Origin: Arthrobacter sp. PAMC 25486
GTDB taxonomy: Bacteria; Actinomycetota; Actinomycetes; Actinomycetales; Micrococcaceae
DNA: 64,000 nucleotides
Assembly (NCBI RefSeq): GCF_000785535.1
Contig: NZ_CP007595.1
Coordinates: 4,424,439-4,488,438, forward strand
Reading direction: 5' to 3'
Positions 53,818-63,961 of the stretch are shown here, piece after piece (the first letter of the stretch is position 1; every line of letters starts with the position of its first letter). The notes beneath the pieces were generated by a model. It searched no databases and was not told the origin of the DNA. It was given only the letters and a program-made list of their open reading frames with translations. The position numbers and the translations under genes are program-made.

Positions 53818-54621
53818 ATGGTTTCCGGACTTGAAGACATCACCACGGCCACGATCCTGTTGGTCATCGTGGCGGGCTTCGCCGCGGGCTGGATCGACGC
53901 CGTCGTGGGTGGCGGCGGCCTCATTCAGCTGCCCGTGATGTTGATGATCCCGGGAATCACGCCCGTGCAGGCGCTGGCCACCAACAAAATGGGCTCCATT
54001 TTTGGTACAGCCACGAGCTCCATCACGTATTACCGGCGCGTGAAACCAGACATGCGCACCGCCCTGCCCATGGCCGGTGTGGCGTTGCTGGGGAGTGTGG
54101 GCGGGGCAGTGGTGGCGGCGAGCCTGCCAGGTTCCGTGTTCAAACCCATCATCGTCATCGCCCTCGTGGCTGTCCTGTTGTTCACGGCGTTCAAGCCCAG
54201 CCTCGGTGAATTCACGGCGTTGCGCCATTCAGGACGCACGCACTATGTGGTGGCGGCCTGCATCGGCGGGATCATCGGCTTTTACGACGGCCTGATCGGT
54301 CCGGGCACGGGCTCGTTCCTGATCATCGCCATGGTCAGCCTCATGGGTTATGCATTTCTGGAGGCCAGTGCCAAGGCAAAAATCGTCAACCTGGCCACCA
54401 ACGCCGGCGCCTTGATGTTCTTCCTCCCCCACGGTTCACTGCTGTGGGGTGTGGGCCTGATCCTGGGCGGGGCCAACATGGCCGGCGGCTATCTCGGGGC
54501 GCGCACGGCCGTGAAGCAGGGCAGCAAGTTCATCCGGGCGGTTTTCCTGGTGGTTGTGGGCGTGCTGATCATCAAACTCGGCATCGACGTGTGGCTGGAA
54601 AACATCGTAGGGGCCTCATAG
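53818..54621 (+). CDS. TauE/SafE family (sulfite-exporter-like) permease
   Basis: 267 aa with about eight TM segments in two inverted halves, each with the family GGGG(L)I-type motif: AVVGGGGLIQLPVMLM in the first, and FYDGLIGPGTGSFLIIAM in the second. Such proteins move sulfite, sulfoacetate or similar anions. ATG 53818 is chosen by homology; AAGGG lies about 10 bases upstream. Converges on the phosphotransferase gene with 27 bp between stops. Confidence 0.88.
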   Translation: MVSGLEDITTATILLVIVAGFAAGWIDAVVGGGGLIQLPVMLMIPGITPVQALATNKMGSIFGTATSSITYYRRVKPDMRTALPMAGVALLGSVGGAVVAASLPGSVFKPIIVIALVAVLLFTAFKPSLGEFTALRHSGRTHYVVAACIGGIIGFYDGLIGPGTGSFLIIAMVSLMGYAFLEASAKAKIVNLATNAGALMFFLPHGSLLWGVGLILGGANMAGGYLGARTAVKQGSKFIRAVFLVVVGVLIIKLGIDVWLENIVGAS

Positions 54622-54648
54622 CGGCGGGCAGCTAACACGGCCTGTGGG

Positions 54649-55728
54649 CTAATACAGCCGGTGGAGTGCGTGCGCGTCCGGCAGTCCCGGGAGCGTCCGT
54701 CCCGCCATGGTGCTGGCAACCCACAGCGAACGTTTCGCGTCGTCGGGCAACGAATCCGCAAAGTAGCTCAGCGCATTTTCCACCTCGCGCAGCACAGCCC
54801 ACTGGGCGCACAGTTCCTCATCAAGACCGGCAGCCTGTGCCAACGCTGCAGCACGACGGCGGAGCCCGGCTGCTGCGTTGAGCGCCGGCAAATCCTCGAG
54901 CCGGTTCCACAGACAAGGTGCCACAGCGAATTCGCCATCACCCACCTGAACTTGGGGGTCGATGGCCAGATACTGTCCGGAACGCGGTTGTCCCGATCCC
55001 GGTTGTCCTGATCCCGGTTGTCCTGATCCCGGTTGTCCTGATCCCGGTTGTCCCGATCCCGGTTGTCCCGATCCCGGTCTGGCCAGAATGTTTTGGTAGT
55101 GCAGATCGGTGTGGACCAGGACATCGTTGCTGCTGCGCCGGCCCACGGCGCCGCGCGTGTGGCAGACCTCCAGAGCCGCTTCCAGCAGCCAGCGCGGGAA
55201 GGGCTCCCCAAGGTCGGTCCAGGCCTGGGGCAGTTCGTCGCTATACCTCTCGGCGGTGGCAGCGATGTGTGGCAGCAGCCGCCATTCGGGGCGGTCATCG
55301 GGGTGGATGCTCAATTCCTGGACGACTCCGCCCCAGAGCGGGATGGCCTCCTCCATGGGCAATTCCATGAGGGAGCGTTGCTCATCGAGGCGTTCCAGCA
55401 GCATGGCACCCAGCGAATCATCGTTAGCAAGCAGGCGCACCGACCCTGAGCCGTTCCACAGTGTCAGGGCCAGGGGTTCCAGCAGGGCTTCCTCGTGGGG
55501 GAAAACCACTTTCAAGGCCGCCTGCACGCCTTGGGCGGTGACCACCGGAACCACCACACCGGTGTGCCCGTGCCAAGGCAGACCATGGGGTGGCAGGGCC
55601 AACTCCAGTTGCCATTGTTCCAGCGCCTGTTCAATGAAACCGCGGACGTCGCCCAGCCACAGGCGCCCTCGGGCGGTTTGGCGGTGGCGGCGGCGCAGCG
55701 CTTCGGGGATCTCAAATCTGATGGACAC
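54649..55728 (-). CDS. Aminoglycoside/streptomycin phosphotransferase-like kinase with a GSGQP minisatellite
   Basis: 359-aa kinase-fold protein of the APH(6)/streptomycin kinase group. Catalytic loop VHTDLHYQNILA (D208, N213) and the metal-binding Asp in YLAIDP (D257) are present. Between them, where the loop is normally a few residues, sit six GSGQP units (residues 219-248) encoded by a 15-bp tandem repeat. The C-terminal half matches the family (WNRLEDLP). GTG 55728 is used; no strong ribosome site. Whether it phosphorylates a drug or an endogenous sugar is unknown. Confidence 0.82.
   Translation of the reverse strand: MSIRFEIPEALRRRHRQTARGRLWLGDVRGFIEQALEQWQLELALPPHGLPWHGHTGVVVPVVTAQGVQAALKVVFPHEEALLEPLALTLWNGSGSVRLLANDDSLGAMLLERLDEQRSLMELPMEEAIPLWGGVVQELSIHPDDRPEWRLLPHIAATAERYSDELPQAWTDLGEPFPRWLLEAALEVCHTRGAVGRRSSNDVLVHTDLHYQNILARPGSGQPGSGQPGSGQPGSGQPGSGQPGSGQPRSGQYLAIDPQVQVGDGEFAVAPCLWNRLEDLPALNAAAGLRRRAAALAQAAGLDEELCAQWAVLREVENALSYFADSLPDDAKRSLWVASTMAGRTLPGLPDAHALHRLY
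54985..55074. repeat. 15-bp minisatellite inside the phosphotransferase gene
   Basis: Six head-to-tail copies of CGGTTGTCC(C/T)GATCC starting at 54985, 55000, 55015, 55030, 55045 and 55060. Only one C/T position varies. The unit is five codons, so copy changes keep the reading frame. Confidence 0.97.
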
Positions 55729-55738
55729 AGTAATGAGC

Positions 55739-56470
55739 TTAGCCAAGCCAACCGCTGGAGCCGAGCAGGCTGCCGATCGCAAAGGTGGCGCCCAGGGCCA
55801 ACGCCCCGCCCAGCACCACACGGGCGGCGGCCTTGACGCGTGAACCCCCGCCGATCATGGCTCCGATCCAGCCTGTGATTCCCAGTGCCAGCAGCACCGC
55901 AACGAAGGTGACCGGCACGCGCAAACCTTCTGGCGGCAGCAGGATGGCCAGCATTGGCAGGACGGCGCCGATGGTGAAGGCGATCGCCGAAGCGAAGGCG
56001 GCATGCCAGGGGCTGACCACCTCGTCTTCATCAAGGTTGAGCTCGGCCTGCAGGTGCGCGCCCAAGACGTCATGGACGCTCAATTCTGCGGCAACCTGGG
56101 CAGCGGTGGCCGAAGAGAGGCCCTTCTCCTGGTAGCTGTGGGCCAGCCTGGCCAGACTTTCCGCAGGCGCACGATTAAGTTCATCTTGTGTGGCTGCGAT
56201 CATGGCCTTTTGGCTGTCGCGCTGGCTGCTGACCGAGACGTACTCACCCAGGGCCATGGAGATCGCGCCACCCACGAGGGCGGCCAGTCCGGCGGTGATG
56301 ATGGGGCCGGTTCCACCGGTCGCCCCGGCAACACCGACCACGACGGCGGCAACGGAGACGATTCCGTCATTGGCGCCCAAAACTCCTGCCCGCAGCCAGT
56401 TCAGCCGCTGGGCAATTTCCCCTGTTTTTGACAGCGCCCGCGGCGGGGACAGCTGTTGTGATTGCTTCAT
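55739..56470 (-). CDS. VIT1/CCC1 family iron/manganese transporter
   Basis: 243 aa with five TM segments. N-terminal NWLRAGVLGANDGIVSVAA and GAISMALGEYVSVSSQRD are the family marks; the cytosolic middle with Glu-rich metal sites (about residues 95-150) is followed by three C-terminal TM segments. Likely exports Fe2+ or Mn2+ from the cytosol. It starts 10 bp upstream of the phosphotransferase gene on the same strand, so they may be cotranscribed. Confidence 0.92.
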   Translation of the reverse strand: MKQSQQLSPPRALSKTGEIAQRLNWLRAGVLGANDGIVSVAAVVVGVAGATGGTGPIITAGLAALVGGAISMALGEYVSVSSQRDSQKAMIAATQDELNRAPAESLARLAHSYQEKGLSSATAAQVAAELSVHDVLGAHLQAELNLDEDEVVSPWHAAFASAIAFTIGAVLPMLAILLPPEGLRVPVTFVAVLLALGITGWIGAMIGGGSRVKAAARVVLGGALALGATFAIGSLLGSSGWLG

Positions 56471-56571
56471 GATTCAAGCAAATCACTGCGTCCACAATGC
56501 CGCCAGCAAGGAAAGGATGCCCTCGCGAAGGCATGGCTATCCTCAATCAGAGCGACTTTTTGGCAAGTGTT

Positions 56572-58644
56572 CTAGGTGCCGGAACCCATGCCCGCCAGGG
56601 CTCCAACGCTGCCGCCCCACCCAGCCTGGGCATCAGCGGAATCCACCAGCCAGGCCACGGCCATCTCGCGCAGCTGTGTGGTGTTGGCGGAAGGAACGCC
56701 GGCGGTGGCTGGCGTACCCGTTGTTGCCGTTGCAGTGGAGGGGGCCGTGCTCACCGCTGCCAGGTCGGCAAAGACTGCAGCGAGTTCGCCCTCCAAGGAA
56801 GCCAGTGCCGCTGCAGGATGCGTTGTGAAGTCTGCAGCGAGGGTAAAACCAGGCACCAGCGAGGTGCCTGGCAGGCAGCGCACCTCAAGCTCGGCATTCA
56901 GCGACGTCAGTTTCGCCTCATGCCGGGCCAACAATGCCGTGCCCCGCTTGAGCTGGGCTTCACTGAGGTGCGGCGTGGCCACTTGGTAGGCGTAAATCGC
57001 CTTTTGCTCACCTTCTGCCGCGGCGAGCAGGGCAGCATCAACACTTGCCCCGGGACGCGGATCCAATGTGGAGCTGCACTCCGGGGCATCAGGTACCGGA
57101 AAATTCACGGATGCCGGCAGAGCCGGGGAGTCGACCGGGGTCAGGTCTGCGGCGGCCGCCACCGCCTGGCTGCGCAGCAATTGGCTGGTTCCCACGGCGG
57201 CAAAGACCCGCCCCATGGCATGGTCGGCACCCACGGCGTCCTGCAGCAGGGCCTCGCCGTTGGTGCGCAATCCAAGCACCAAAGCCTCCACGGTGGCTGG
57301 GGCAAGAGCGGTTGCCGCGGCCGTGGCAGTTGCCGTTCCCGGTGGCAGACCGTCGCTCAACGCAGCGCCCTGGGCGGCCAAATCTGTTGCCGTTTGGGCC
57401 AGCAGTTCCTGGACTTCCTGCTTGTTTCCGGCTGTGCCAAGCTCGGCGGCCTGCTCAAGCAAGGAGTTCGTGGCTTCCCAGGCGGCCTGCCGGTCCACCT
57501 CGGTGTGCGACGGTCCGGCATGGTTGTCGGCCGTGCTGGAGAGGACCGTGCCCAAACCCAGGATCACGGCCGAGATGACCAGCAGGAACAACAGTCCGCG
57601 CAAGGCGCCTGTCAGTCGGCCACGCTTCCTGGCAGGTTTGGCAGGTGCTGCGGATGCCGCGTCCACAGTTTTTTCGGTTGGCTTTGTGGCAGCTGCCGAG
57701 GTCTCGGTTTTTGGTGGCACGACGGCGGAGCCCAGCTGTTGTTCCGCCAGTCGCCTTTCGCGTCGGGACTGGGGGAGTGGCTCTTCTCCCGGCTTCCCGT
57801 CCTCGCCCACCTCAGCGGCCGCCGGCGTAGTTTCCGCAAGCTCGGCCGGTGCAACGATGCCGGCAGCAACGTCAGGATCAACGTCGGGACCGGCCTCAGG
57901 CTCAACTGCCGGGGCGTCCGCTGTTTCCGGCTCATCCACTGCGGCCGAGTCCGCCTCGGCAGCAACCTCCGGTGCGGCACCCGCGGGGTCGTCAACCTCG
58001 AGCCCCTGGGCGGCAGTGGGTTCCTGAACCTCCACCTCGGCCCTTGCCTGGGCCCCAGACTCAGCGTCCACCTCAGCCTCGGCAGCTTCGTCAGTCTGTG
58101 TCTCGACGCCACCGGCGACCCTGGCAGCATTCTCAACGTCAGTTTCGGCAGTGGCTGCAGCGTCAGCCGCCGGCTCAACCGCAACCGCAGCCTCGGTCTC
58201 AATCCGGGCCTCAGCAGGAGAAACGGACTTAGCCGTCACCCCGGTATCGGGTTCAACGTCAGCCTCTGCAGTAACCTCAGCTTCCGGCTCAACCTGAGTC
58301 TCAGCCTCGGTATGGGTCTGCACCTCAGCATCGGCCGCCTTCTCAGCCTCAGCCTCGGCGGGCGCCGTCGGCGTTTCGTTGCCCGACTCCACCTCAGCGG
58401 CAGGTGCCGTCGGAGGCAGGGGTGTGTCTCCGGCGTCGTGCGCGGGAAGGGTGGATGGCACAATCATTCCCGCAGCATCCACCACCAACACGGCCGGGGT
58501 AGCAGTTTTAGCCGGGGCGCCTGCGGGGGCAGTGGCGCGGCGGGGGGCCTTGCGCCGGGGGTTGACGGGCTGCTCCGTCGCTGCGCCGTCGGTGGTGGCG
58601 GGGAGGGAAGCATCGGGCCCGGTCTCAGGCAGTGGATTGGTCAC
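56572..58644 (-). CDS. Large membrane protein with acidic N-terminus and DUF4439-like C-terminal domain
   Basis: 690 aa. The N-terminal ~330 residues are Ala/Glu/Val/Asp-rich low complexity (disordered, highly acidic) with a basic KPARKRGRL stretch. One TM follows at about 352-372 (GLLFLLVISAVILGLG), so the acidic part is cytosolic and the rest extracellular. The C-terminal ~150 residues resemble DUF4439, a ferritin-like four-helix domain (LAAAEGEQKAIYAYQVATPHL). GTG start, divergent from rimP, a common actinobacterial neighbourhood. Function unknown. The plus-strand frame opposite it is a composition artefact. Confidence 0.8.
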   Translation of the reverse strand: MTNPLPETGPDASLPATTDGAATEQPVNPRRKAPRRATAPAGAPAKTATPAVLVVDAAGMIVPSTLPAHDAGDTPLPPTAPAAEVESGNETPTAPAEAEAEKAADAEVQTHTEAETQVEPEAEVTAEADVEPDTGVTAKSVSPAEARIETEAAVAVEPAADAAATAETDVENAARVAGGVETQTDEAAEAEVDAESGAQARAEVEVQEPTAAQGLEVDDPAGAAPEVAAEADSAAVDEPETADAPAVEPEAGPDVDPDVAAGIVAPAELAETTPAAAEVGEDGKPGEEPLPQSRRERRLAEQQLGSAVVPPKTETSAAATKPTEKTVDAASAAPAKPARKRGRLTGALRGLLFLLVISAVILGLGTVLSSTADNHAGPSHTEVDRQAAWEATNSLLEQAAELGTAGNKQEVQELLAQTATDLAAQGAALSDGLPPGTATATAAATALAPATVEALVLGLRTNGEALLQDAVGADHAMGRVFAAVGTSQLLRSQAVAAAADLTPVDSPALPASVNFPVPDAPECSSTLDPRPGASVDAALLAAAEGEQKAIYAYQVATPHLSEAQLKRGTALLARHEAKLTSLNAELEVRCLPGTSLVPGFTLAADFTTHPAAALASLEGELAAVFADLAAVSTAPSTATATTGTPATAGVPSANTTQLREMAVAWLVDSADAQAGWGGSVGALAGMGSGT

Positions 58645-58802
58645 AACTGTTGATCATCTCATGGGAGCCCGCGGCGGCGCACACCACCGGGGCCTTGCGG
58701 GACGGATGCGTTGATACTCACACTCAAATCGTCCTGCGGCACTGGTGGAAACTCGGTAGTCTATATACCTACAACAACATCAATAGGGAGGCGTGCGTTT
58801 TT

Positions 58803-59432
58803 ATGACGAAGCCAGACAGGCCAAATAAGGCCGCACGCTCAGGGAATTCGCCCTCTGCCGTGGACCCCACAGTCGAGGCGCAGCGGATTCACGCACTCCT
58901 GACGCCCACAGTGGCGGCGGCGGATTTGTTTCTGGAAGAAGTGAAAGTTCACTTTGCCGGCAACCACCGCACAGTTTCAGTGGTTGTTGACCTTCCCGAG
59001 GATGAAATGGGCGGCGTGGGCCTTGACGCCATCTCCGCCATCTCCCGGCAGCTCTCCGAGGTCATGGACACCGACCCCAACGATGACGGCAGCGTCTACG
59101 ACCTGGAAATTTCCTCCCCTGGGGCCACCCGGCCGCTCACTGAACCACGCCACTGGCGCCGGGCATTGGGACGCATGGCCAAGGTCAACGCCTCCGATCG
59201 GGAAAACTTCATGGGCCGCATCCTGGCTGTGGAGGAGGACGGCGTGGTGTTCAAGCCCGAGATTGCCGTGAAGAAGGGTATGAGGCCCAAGCAGGGTGAG
59301 CCCGAAAAGCTCTTGTTCACGGCGATCCGCCGTGGTGTTGTGGAACTGGAATTCGCCCGCCTCGACGAGGCTGAGCTTGATTTGGAATTTGAACCAACCG
59401 ACGGCGACGCGGTTGCTGGAGAGGGAAGCTGA
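58803..59432 (+). CDS. rimP: Ribosome maturation factor RimP
   Basis: Needed for 30S maturation. 209 aa: N-terminal alpha-beta domain ([24 protein letters not shown]), the conserved [17 protein letters not shown], and a C-terminal SH3-like domain with an extended acidic tail. GGGAGGCG lies about 11 bases before the ATG. First gene of rimP-nusA-ylxR-infB; nusA starts 2 bases after its stop. Confidence 0.96.
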   Translation: MTKPDRPNKAARSGNSPSAVDPTVEAQRIHALLTPTVAAADLFLEEVKVHFAGNHRTVSVVVDLPEDEMGGVGLDAISAISRQLSEVMDTDPNDDGSVYDLEISSPGATRPLTEPRHWRRALGRMAKVNASDRENFMGRILAVEEDGVVFKPEIAVKKGMRPKQGEPEKLLFTAIRRGVVELEFARLDEAELDLEFEPTDGDAVAGEGS

Positions 59433-59434
59433 CC

Positions 59435-60406
59435 ATGGACATTGATATGAGCGCACTGCGTGAATTGGAGCGTCAGAGGGAAATTCCCCTGGATCTGCTC
59501 ATCCCCACCATCGAGCAGGCCCTGCTGATGGCGTACTACAAGTCTCCGGGTGCCCACGAGGAAGCCCGTGCAGAGCTTGACCGCAAGAGTGGCCACGTGA
59601 CCATCTGGGCGGCCGAGATTGACGACGACGGCGCCCGCATCGGCGAATTTGAGGACACTCCCAAGGGGTTTGGCCGCATCGCTGCCAGCACAGCCCGCCA
59701 GATCATTCTCCAACGCCTGCGCGACGCTGAAGACGACGCCGTTGTCGGCGAGTTCCGCGGCAAGGAAGGCGAGCTGGTCTCCGGCCAGATCCAGCAGGGC
59801 AACAACCCCAACATGATCCAGATCGACCTGGGTGCTGTTGAAGGTGTGCTGCCGCCCAACGAGCAGGTGCCCGGTGAGGACTACCGCCACGGCAACCGCA
59901 TCCGCACCTTCGTTGTTGAGGTCCACCGCGGTTTGAAGGGCCCCTCCATCACGCTGTCCCGTTCGCACCCCGGACTGGTCCGCAAGCTCTTTGAAATGGA
60001 AGTTCCCGAGATTGCGGACAACACGGTGGAAATCGTGGCATTGGCCCGCGAAGCAGGCCACCGCAGCAAGATGGCAGTCCAGGCCAACAAAGCCGGCGTC
60101 AATGCCAAGGGCTCCTGTATCGGCGAAATGGGCTCACGCGTGCGTGCAGTCATGACGGAGCTGAACGATGAAAAGATCGACATTGTTGATTTCAACGAGG
60201 ATCCAGCCATCTTTATCGCCAATTCCCTCTCACCGTCGAAGGTGATTTCAGTCACCATCATCGATGAGGCGGCACGCTCTGCACGGGTCGTTGTCCCTGA
60301 TTATCAGCTGTCTTTGGCCATTGGCAAAGAGGGTCAGAACGCCCGCCTTGCCGCCAAGCTCACGGGCTGGCGCATCGACATCGTCTCCGACGCCGCAGCG
60401 GTTTAG
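59435..60406 (+). CDS. nusA: Transcription termination/antitermination protein NusA
   Basis: RNA-polymerase-binding elongation factor. 323 aa, the short actinobacterial form: N-terminal RNAP-binding domain, S1 domain (about residues 105-180), and two KH domains ([20 protein letters not shown] and [19 protein letters not shown]). No C-terminal acidic repeats. GAGGG upstream of the ATG. Coupled to rimP. Confidence 0.97.
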   Translation: MDIDMSALRELERQREIPLDLLIPTIEQALLMAYYKSPGAHEEARAELDRKSGHVTIWAAEIDDDGARIGEFEDTPKGFGRIAASTARQIILQRLRDAEDDAVVGEFRGKEGELVSGQIQQGNNPNMIQIDLGAVEGVLPPNEQVPGEDYRHGNRIRTFVVEVHRGLKGPSITLSRSHPGLVRKLFEMEVPEIADNTVEIVALAREAGHRSKMAVQANKAGVNAKGSCIGEMGSRVRAVMTELNDEKIDIVDFNEDPAIFIANSLSPSKVISVTIIDEAARSARVVVPDYQLSLAIGKEGQNARLAAKLTGWRIDIVSDAAAV

Positions 60407-60504
60407 GTCTGCGACGCGGCGGCGCGGTAGAATAAGAAGAACCGGGCCTAAAACCGCCCTGACACCCAAAACCTGAAAGCACAGCAGAATTGGCAAAGGA
60501 AGCA

Positions 60505-60822
60505 ATGGCAGCGCAGGATTCTTCAGCGCACGCCGAGCTTACGTTGCCCAATCCGGCTGTCCGGACATGCATTGGATGCAGGAAGGCCACAGCCCGGGAC
60601 CAACTCATACGGCTGGTCAGGTCAACGAACGGCACCGGTGAAACGGTGGCATTGGTTGATGTGCAGGCCCGTATGCCTGGCAGGGGAGCATGGCTGCACC
60701 CCGGTCTGGAATGTTGGCGGCTGGCCATCAAACGCCGAGCCATTGGCCGGGCCCTTCCGGGGGTCACCAATGTGCACGCAGTTGAATTGTTCGCCGAAGA
60801 GGGCCTGCCCACGCAGGCCTGA
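60505..60822 (+). CDS. YlxR (DUF448) family RNA-binding protein
   Basis: 105 aa. The family mark RTCIGCRKATARDQLIRLV and the later GRGAWLHPGLECWRLAIKRRAIGRAL are clear. YlxR binds RNA or the RNase P RNA in other bacteria; always found between nusA and infB. ATG 60505 has AAAGGA upstream; a TTG at 60490 is also in frame. Confidence 0.92.
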   Translation: MAAQDSSAHAELTLPNPAVRTCIGCRKATARDQLIRLVRSTNGTGETVALVDVQARMPGRGAWLHPGLECWRLAIKRRAIGRALPGVTNVHAVELFAEEGLPTQA

Positions 60823-61012
60823 AGATACGAACCCTAAATTGTCCCTTTTGCGAAAGCGGGTCAGAAAACCGATGGAAACCCGATGAGTACCCAGCGATGA
60901 GTGCCCAAAAATGAGCAATCTGATGTGCTCACACCCCGCCCATTCCGGCATGGAATGGCGCAGTAAGAATTAAGGTTCGTACCTGTCCGGTGCGGGCCTA
61001 GACAGGAGAAAT

Positions 61013-63961
61013 GTGGCCAAGGCCCGCGTCCACGAGCTTGCAAAAGAGCTCGGTATCACCTCTAAAGAAGCACTCGGCAAGTTGACCGAGATGGGCGAAT
61101 TCGTTCGCTCAGCGTCTTCCACCATTGAGGCCCCCGTCGTAAGGAAACTTCGCGACGCATTCCCCACGGCAGCCAAGCCTGCCGACTCTGCTCCGGCCGC
61201 GCCGGCAGCACAGACTAAAACTGCTGAAACCAAGGCAGCTGCCCCCGCGGCTGCTGCAAAGAACGGTGCCCCGGCAGTTGTGCCCGGCCCGAAGGCTCCG
61301 GCTGCGAAGCCGGGCGCCAAGAGTGCACCGGCGCCGGCCGCGCCTGTCGCAGCAACACCCGCTGCGGCGGTTGCTCCTGCGCCGGCTGCTCCTGCAGCTC
61401 CCGTGGCGGAAGCCCCGGCTGCACAGGCTGCTGCGCCGAAGGCTGCAACACCCGGTGCCCCGCGCCCCGGCAACAACCCCTTCGCAACGTCACAGGGCAT
61501 GCCCCGTTCCGGCAGCCGCAACGAGCGCACCGACAACCGTGGCGGCGACAACCGCACCGACAACCGTGGCGGCGACAACCGCACCGACAACCGTGGCGGC
61601 GAAAACCGTGCACCGCGTCCTGCGGGGGCCGGTGCTCCGCGCCCCGGCAACAACCCCTTTGCACCCTCGCAGGGCATGCCCCGTCCGGGTGCTCCCCGCA
61701 GCGCCGAAGCCGGTGCCGCTGGTCCCCGTCCCGGTGGTCCCCGTCCTCCGGCAGGTGCACCCCGCCCAGGTGCACCCCGCCCGGCTGGTGCAGCCGGTGC
61801 CGGTGGTCCCCGTCCGGGTGCCCCGCGCCCCGGTGGTGCGGCCCGTCCGACTCCCGGCATGATGCCCAACCGCACCGAGCGCCCTGCTGCGCCCGGTCGC
61901 GGAACTGACCGTCCCGGTGCTCCGGGCCGCGGTCGTCCGGGTGCTCCCGGAGCCACTCCGGGTGGCGCACCAGGCGGCGCTCCCGCCGGTGGTGGCTTTG
62001 GCAAGGGTGGCCGCGGTCGCGGTGGCACCCAGGGTGCCTTCGGCAAGGGCGGCGCAGGCCGTGGCAAGCAGCGCAAGTCGAAGCGTGCCAAGCGCCAAGA
62101 GCTGGAGCAGATGAGTGCTCCTTCACTGGGCGGCGTATCGGTACCCCGCGGTAACGGCACCACCGTTATCCGTTTGCGTCGTGGCGCGTCCATCTCGGAC
62201 TTTGCCGACAAGATCGAGGCAAACCCGGCAGCACTGGTGACGGTGCTGTTCCACCTCGGTGAAATGGCAACTGCGACACAGTCACTGGACGAAGACACCT
62301 TCGCCCTGTTGGGCACCGAGCTGGGCTACAAGGTCCAGGTCGTGTCCCCCGAGGATGAAGAGCGCGAACTGCTCAGCAGCTTCGACATCGACTTCGACGC
62401 GGAGCTTGAAGCTGAAGGCGACGAAGACCTTGAAGTTCGTCCCCCCGTTGTCACCGTCATGGGTCACGTCGACCACGGTAAGACACGCCTGTTGGACGCG
62501 ATCCGCAAGTCGGACGTTGTTGCCGATGAGCACGGTGGCATCACCCAGCACATCGGTGCCTACCAGATCGTGCACGAGCACGAAGGTACAGATCGTAAGA
62601 TCACCTTCATTGACACCCCCGGCCACGAGGCGTTCACCGCCATGCGTGCCCGAGGGGCGAAGGTCACCGACATCGCCGTGCTGGTTGTCGCAGCGGACGA
62701 CGGCGTCATGCCGCAGACCATTGAGGCGCTCAACCACGCCCAGGCCGCCGGTGTACCGATTGTGGTCGCAGTGAACAAGATCGACAAGGAAGCAGCCAAC
62801 CCGGAGAAGATCCGTGGCCAGCTGACCGAATACGGCCTGGTTCCTGAAGAATACGGTGGCGACACCATGTTCATTGACGTGTCAGCCCGCAATGGCATCA
62901 ACATCGAGGAACTCCTCGAAGCTGTGCTGTTGACAGCCGACGCTGCCCTGGACATGCGCGCCAACCCGAACAAGGACGCCCGAGGCATCGCGATTGAAGC
63001 CAACCTGGACAAGGGGCGCGGTTCCGTGGCTACTGTTCTGGTTCAGTCCGGTACCTTGCACGTCGGTGACACCATTGTTGCCGGCACCGCCCACGGCCGT
63101 GTCCGTGCGATGTTCGATGAGAACGGTGACGCCATCACCGAGGCTGGACCCTCACGTCCGGTCCAGGTTTTGGGTCTGTCCAACGTTCCCCGTGCAGGTG
63201 ACACGTTCTTCGTTACCGGGGATGAGCGTACGGCCCGCCAGATCGCTGAAAAGCGTGAAGCAGCAGACCGCAACGCCGCACTGGCCAAGCGCCGCAAGCG
63301 CATCAGCCTGGAAGACTTCGATCAGGCCGTTGCAGACGGTAAGGTTGACACCCTTAACCTCATCCTCAAGGGTGACGTGTCCGGTGCTGTTGAAGCACTG
63401 GAAGACTCGTTGCTCAAGATCGATGTTGGCGAAGGCGTGCAGCTGCGCGTCATCCACCGCGGTGTCGGTGCCATCACGCAGAACGACGTCAACCTGGCCA
63501 CCGTGGACAACGCCATCATCATCGGCTTCAACGTCAAGCCGGCCGAGCGCGTTGCCGAACTGGCTGACCGTGAAGGCGTCGACATGCGCTTCTACTCGGT
63601 CATCTATGGCGCCATTGATGATATTGAGCTGGCTCTCAAGGGCATGCTCAAGCCTGAGTACGAGGAAGCCGAACTCGGTACCGCCGAAATCCGCGAGGTA
63701 TTCCGCTCTTCCAAGCATGGCAACATCGCTGGTTCCATCGTCCGTTCCGGCATCATCCGCCGTAACACGAAGGCTCGCGTGCTTCGTGCCGGGAAGATCA
63801 TTGGCGACAACCTCACCGTTGACTCGCTCAAGCGCTTCAAGGATGACGCAACCGAAGTCCGCACCGACTTCGAGTGTGGTATCGGTTTGGGATCGTTCAA
63901 CGACCTGCAGGCCGAGGACATCATCCAGACGTTCGAAATGCGCGAGAAGCCCCGCGTGTAA
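61013..63961 (+). CDS. infB: Translation initiation factor IF-2
   Basis: GTPase that places initiator tRNA on the ribosome. 982 aa: IF2N subdomain ([19 protein letters not shown]), a long Ala/Pro then Gly/Arg/Pro linker (about residues 55-360), basic [11 protein letters not shown], then G domain (G1 [11 protein letters not shown]3 DTPGHEAF, G4 NKID), and C-terminal domains C1-C2. The linker holds three RTDNRGGDN units and several GAPRPG-like runs. GTG with AGGAGAAAT upstream. The next gene is outside the window. Confidence 0.98.
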   Translation: MAKARVHELAKELGITSKEALGKLTEMGEFVRSASSTIEAPVVRKLRDAFPTAAKPADSAPAAPAAQTKTAETKAAAPAAAAKNGAPAVVPGPKAPAAKPGAKSAPAPAAPVAATPAAAVAPAPAAPAAPVAEAPAAQAAAPKAATPGAPRPGNNPFATSQGMPRSGSRNERTDNRGGDNRTDNRGGDNRTDNRGGENRAPRPAGAGAPRPGNNPFAPSQGMPRPGAPRSAEAGAAGPRPGGPRPPAGAPRPGAPRPAGAAGAGGPRPGAPRPGGAARPTPGMMPNRTERPAAPGRGTDRPGAPGRGRPGAPGATPGGAPGGAPAGGGFGKGGRGRGGTQGAFGKGGAGRGKQRKSKRAKRQELEQMSAPSLGGVSVPRGNGTTVIRLRRGASISDFADKIEANPAALVTVLFHLGEMATATQSLDEDTFALLGTELGYKVQVVSPEDEERELLSSFDIDFDAELEAEGDEDLEVRPPVVTVMGHVDHGKTRLLDAIRKSDVVADEHGGITQHIGAYQIVHEHEGTDRKITFIDTPGHEAFTAMRARGAKVTDIAVLVVAADDGVMPQTIEALNHAQAAGVPIVVAVNKIDKEAANPEKIRGQLTEYGLVPEEYGGDTMFIDVSARNGINIEELLEAVLLTADAALDMRANPNKDARGIAIEANLDKGRGSVATVLVQSGTLHVGDTIVAGTAHGRVRAMFDENGDAITEAGPSRPVQVLGLSNVPRAGDTFFVTGDERTARQIAEKREAADRNAALAKRRKRISLEDFDQAVADGKVDTLNLILKGDVSGAVEALEDSLLKIDVGEGVQLRVIHRGVGAITQNDVNLATVDNAIIIGFNVKPAERVAELADREGVDMRFYSVIYGAIDDIELALKGMLKPEYEEAELGTAEIREVFRSSKHGNIAGSIVRSGIIRRNTKARVLRAGKIIGDNLTVDSLKRFKDDATEVRTDFECGIGLGSFNDLQAEDIIQTFEMREKPRV
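61526..61606 (+). repeat. 27-bp in-frame tandem repeat in infB (3 units)
   Basis: Units start at 61526, 61553 and 61580 and code for RTDNRGGDN (residues 172-198), the last one with Glu for Asp. Followed by Gly/Pro/Arg runs of similar, less regular structure. Confidence 0.9.

Noticed and set aside
56497..58653. 718-aa open frame on the plus strand opposite the DUF4439-like gene
   Set aside because: It mirrors the biased composition of the minus-strand gene; its product is Arg/Gly/Ser/Leu-rich repeats with no domain or ribosome site.
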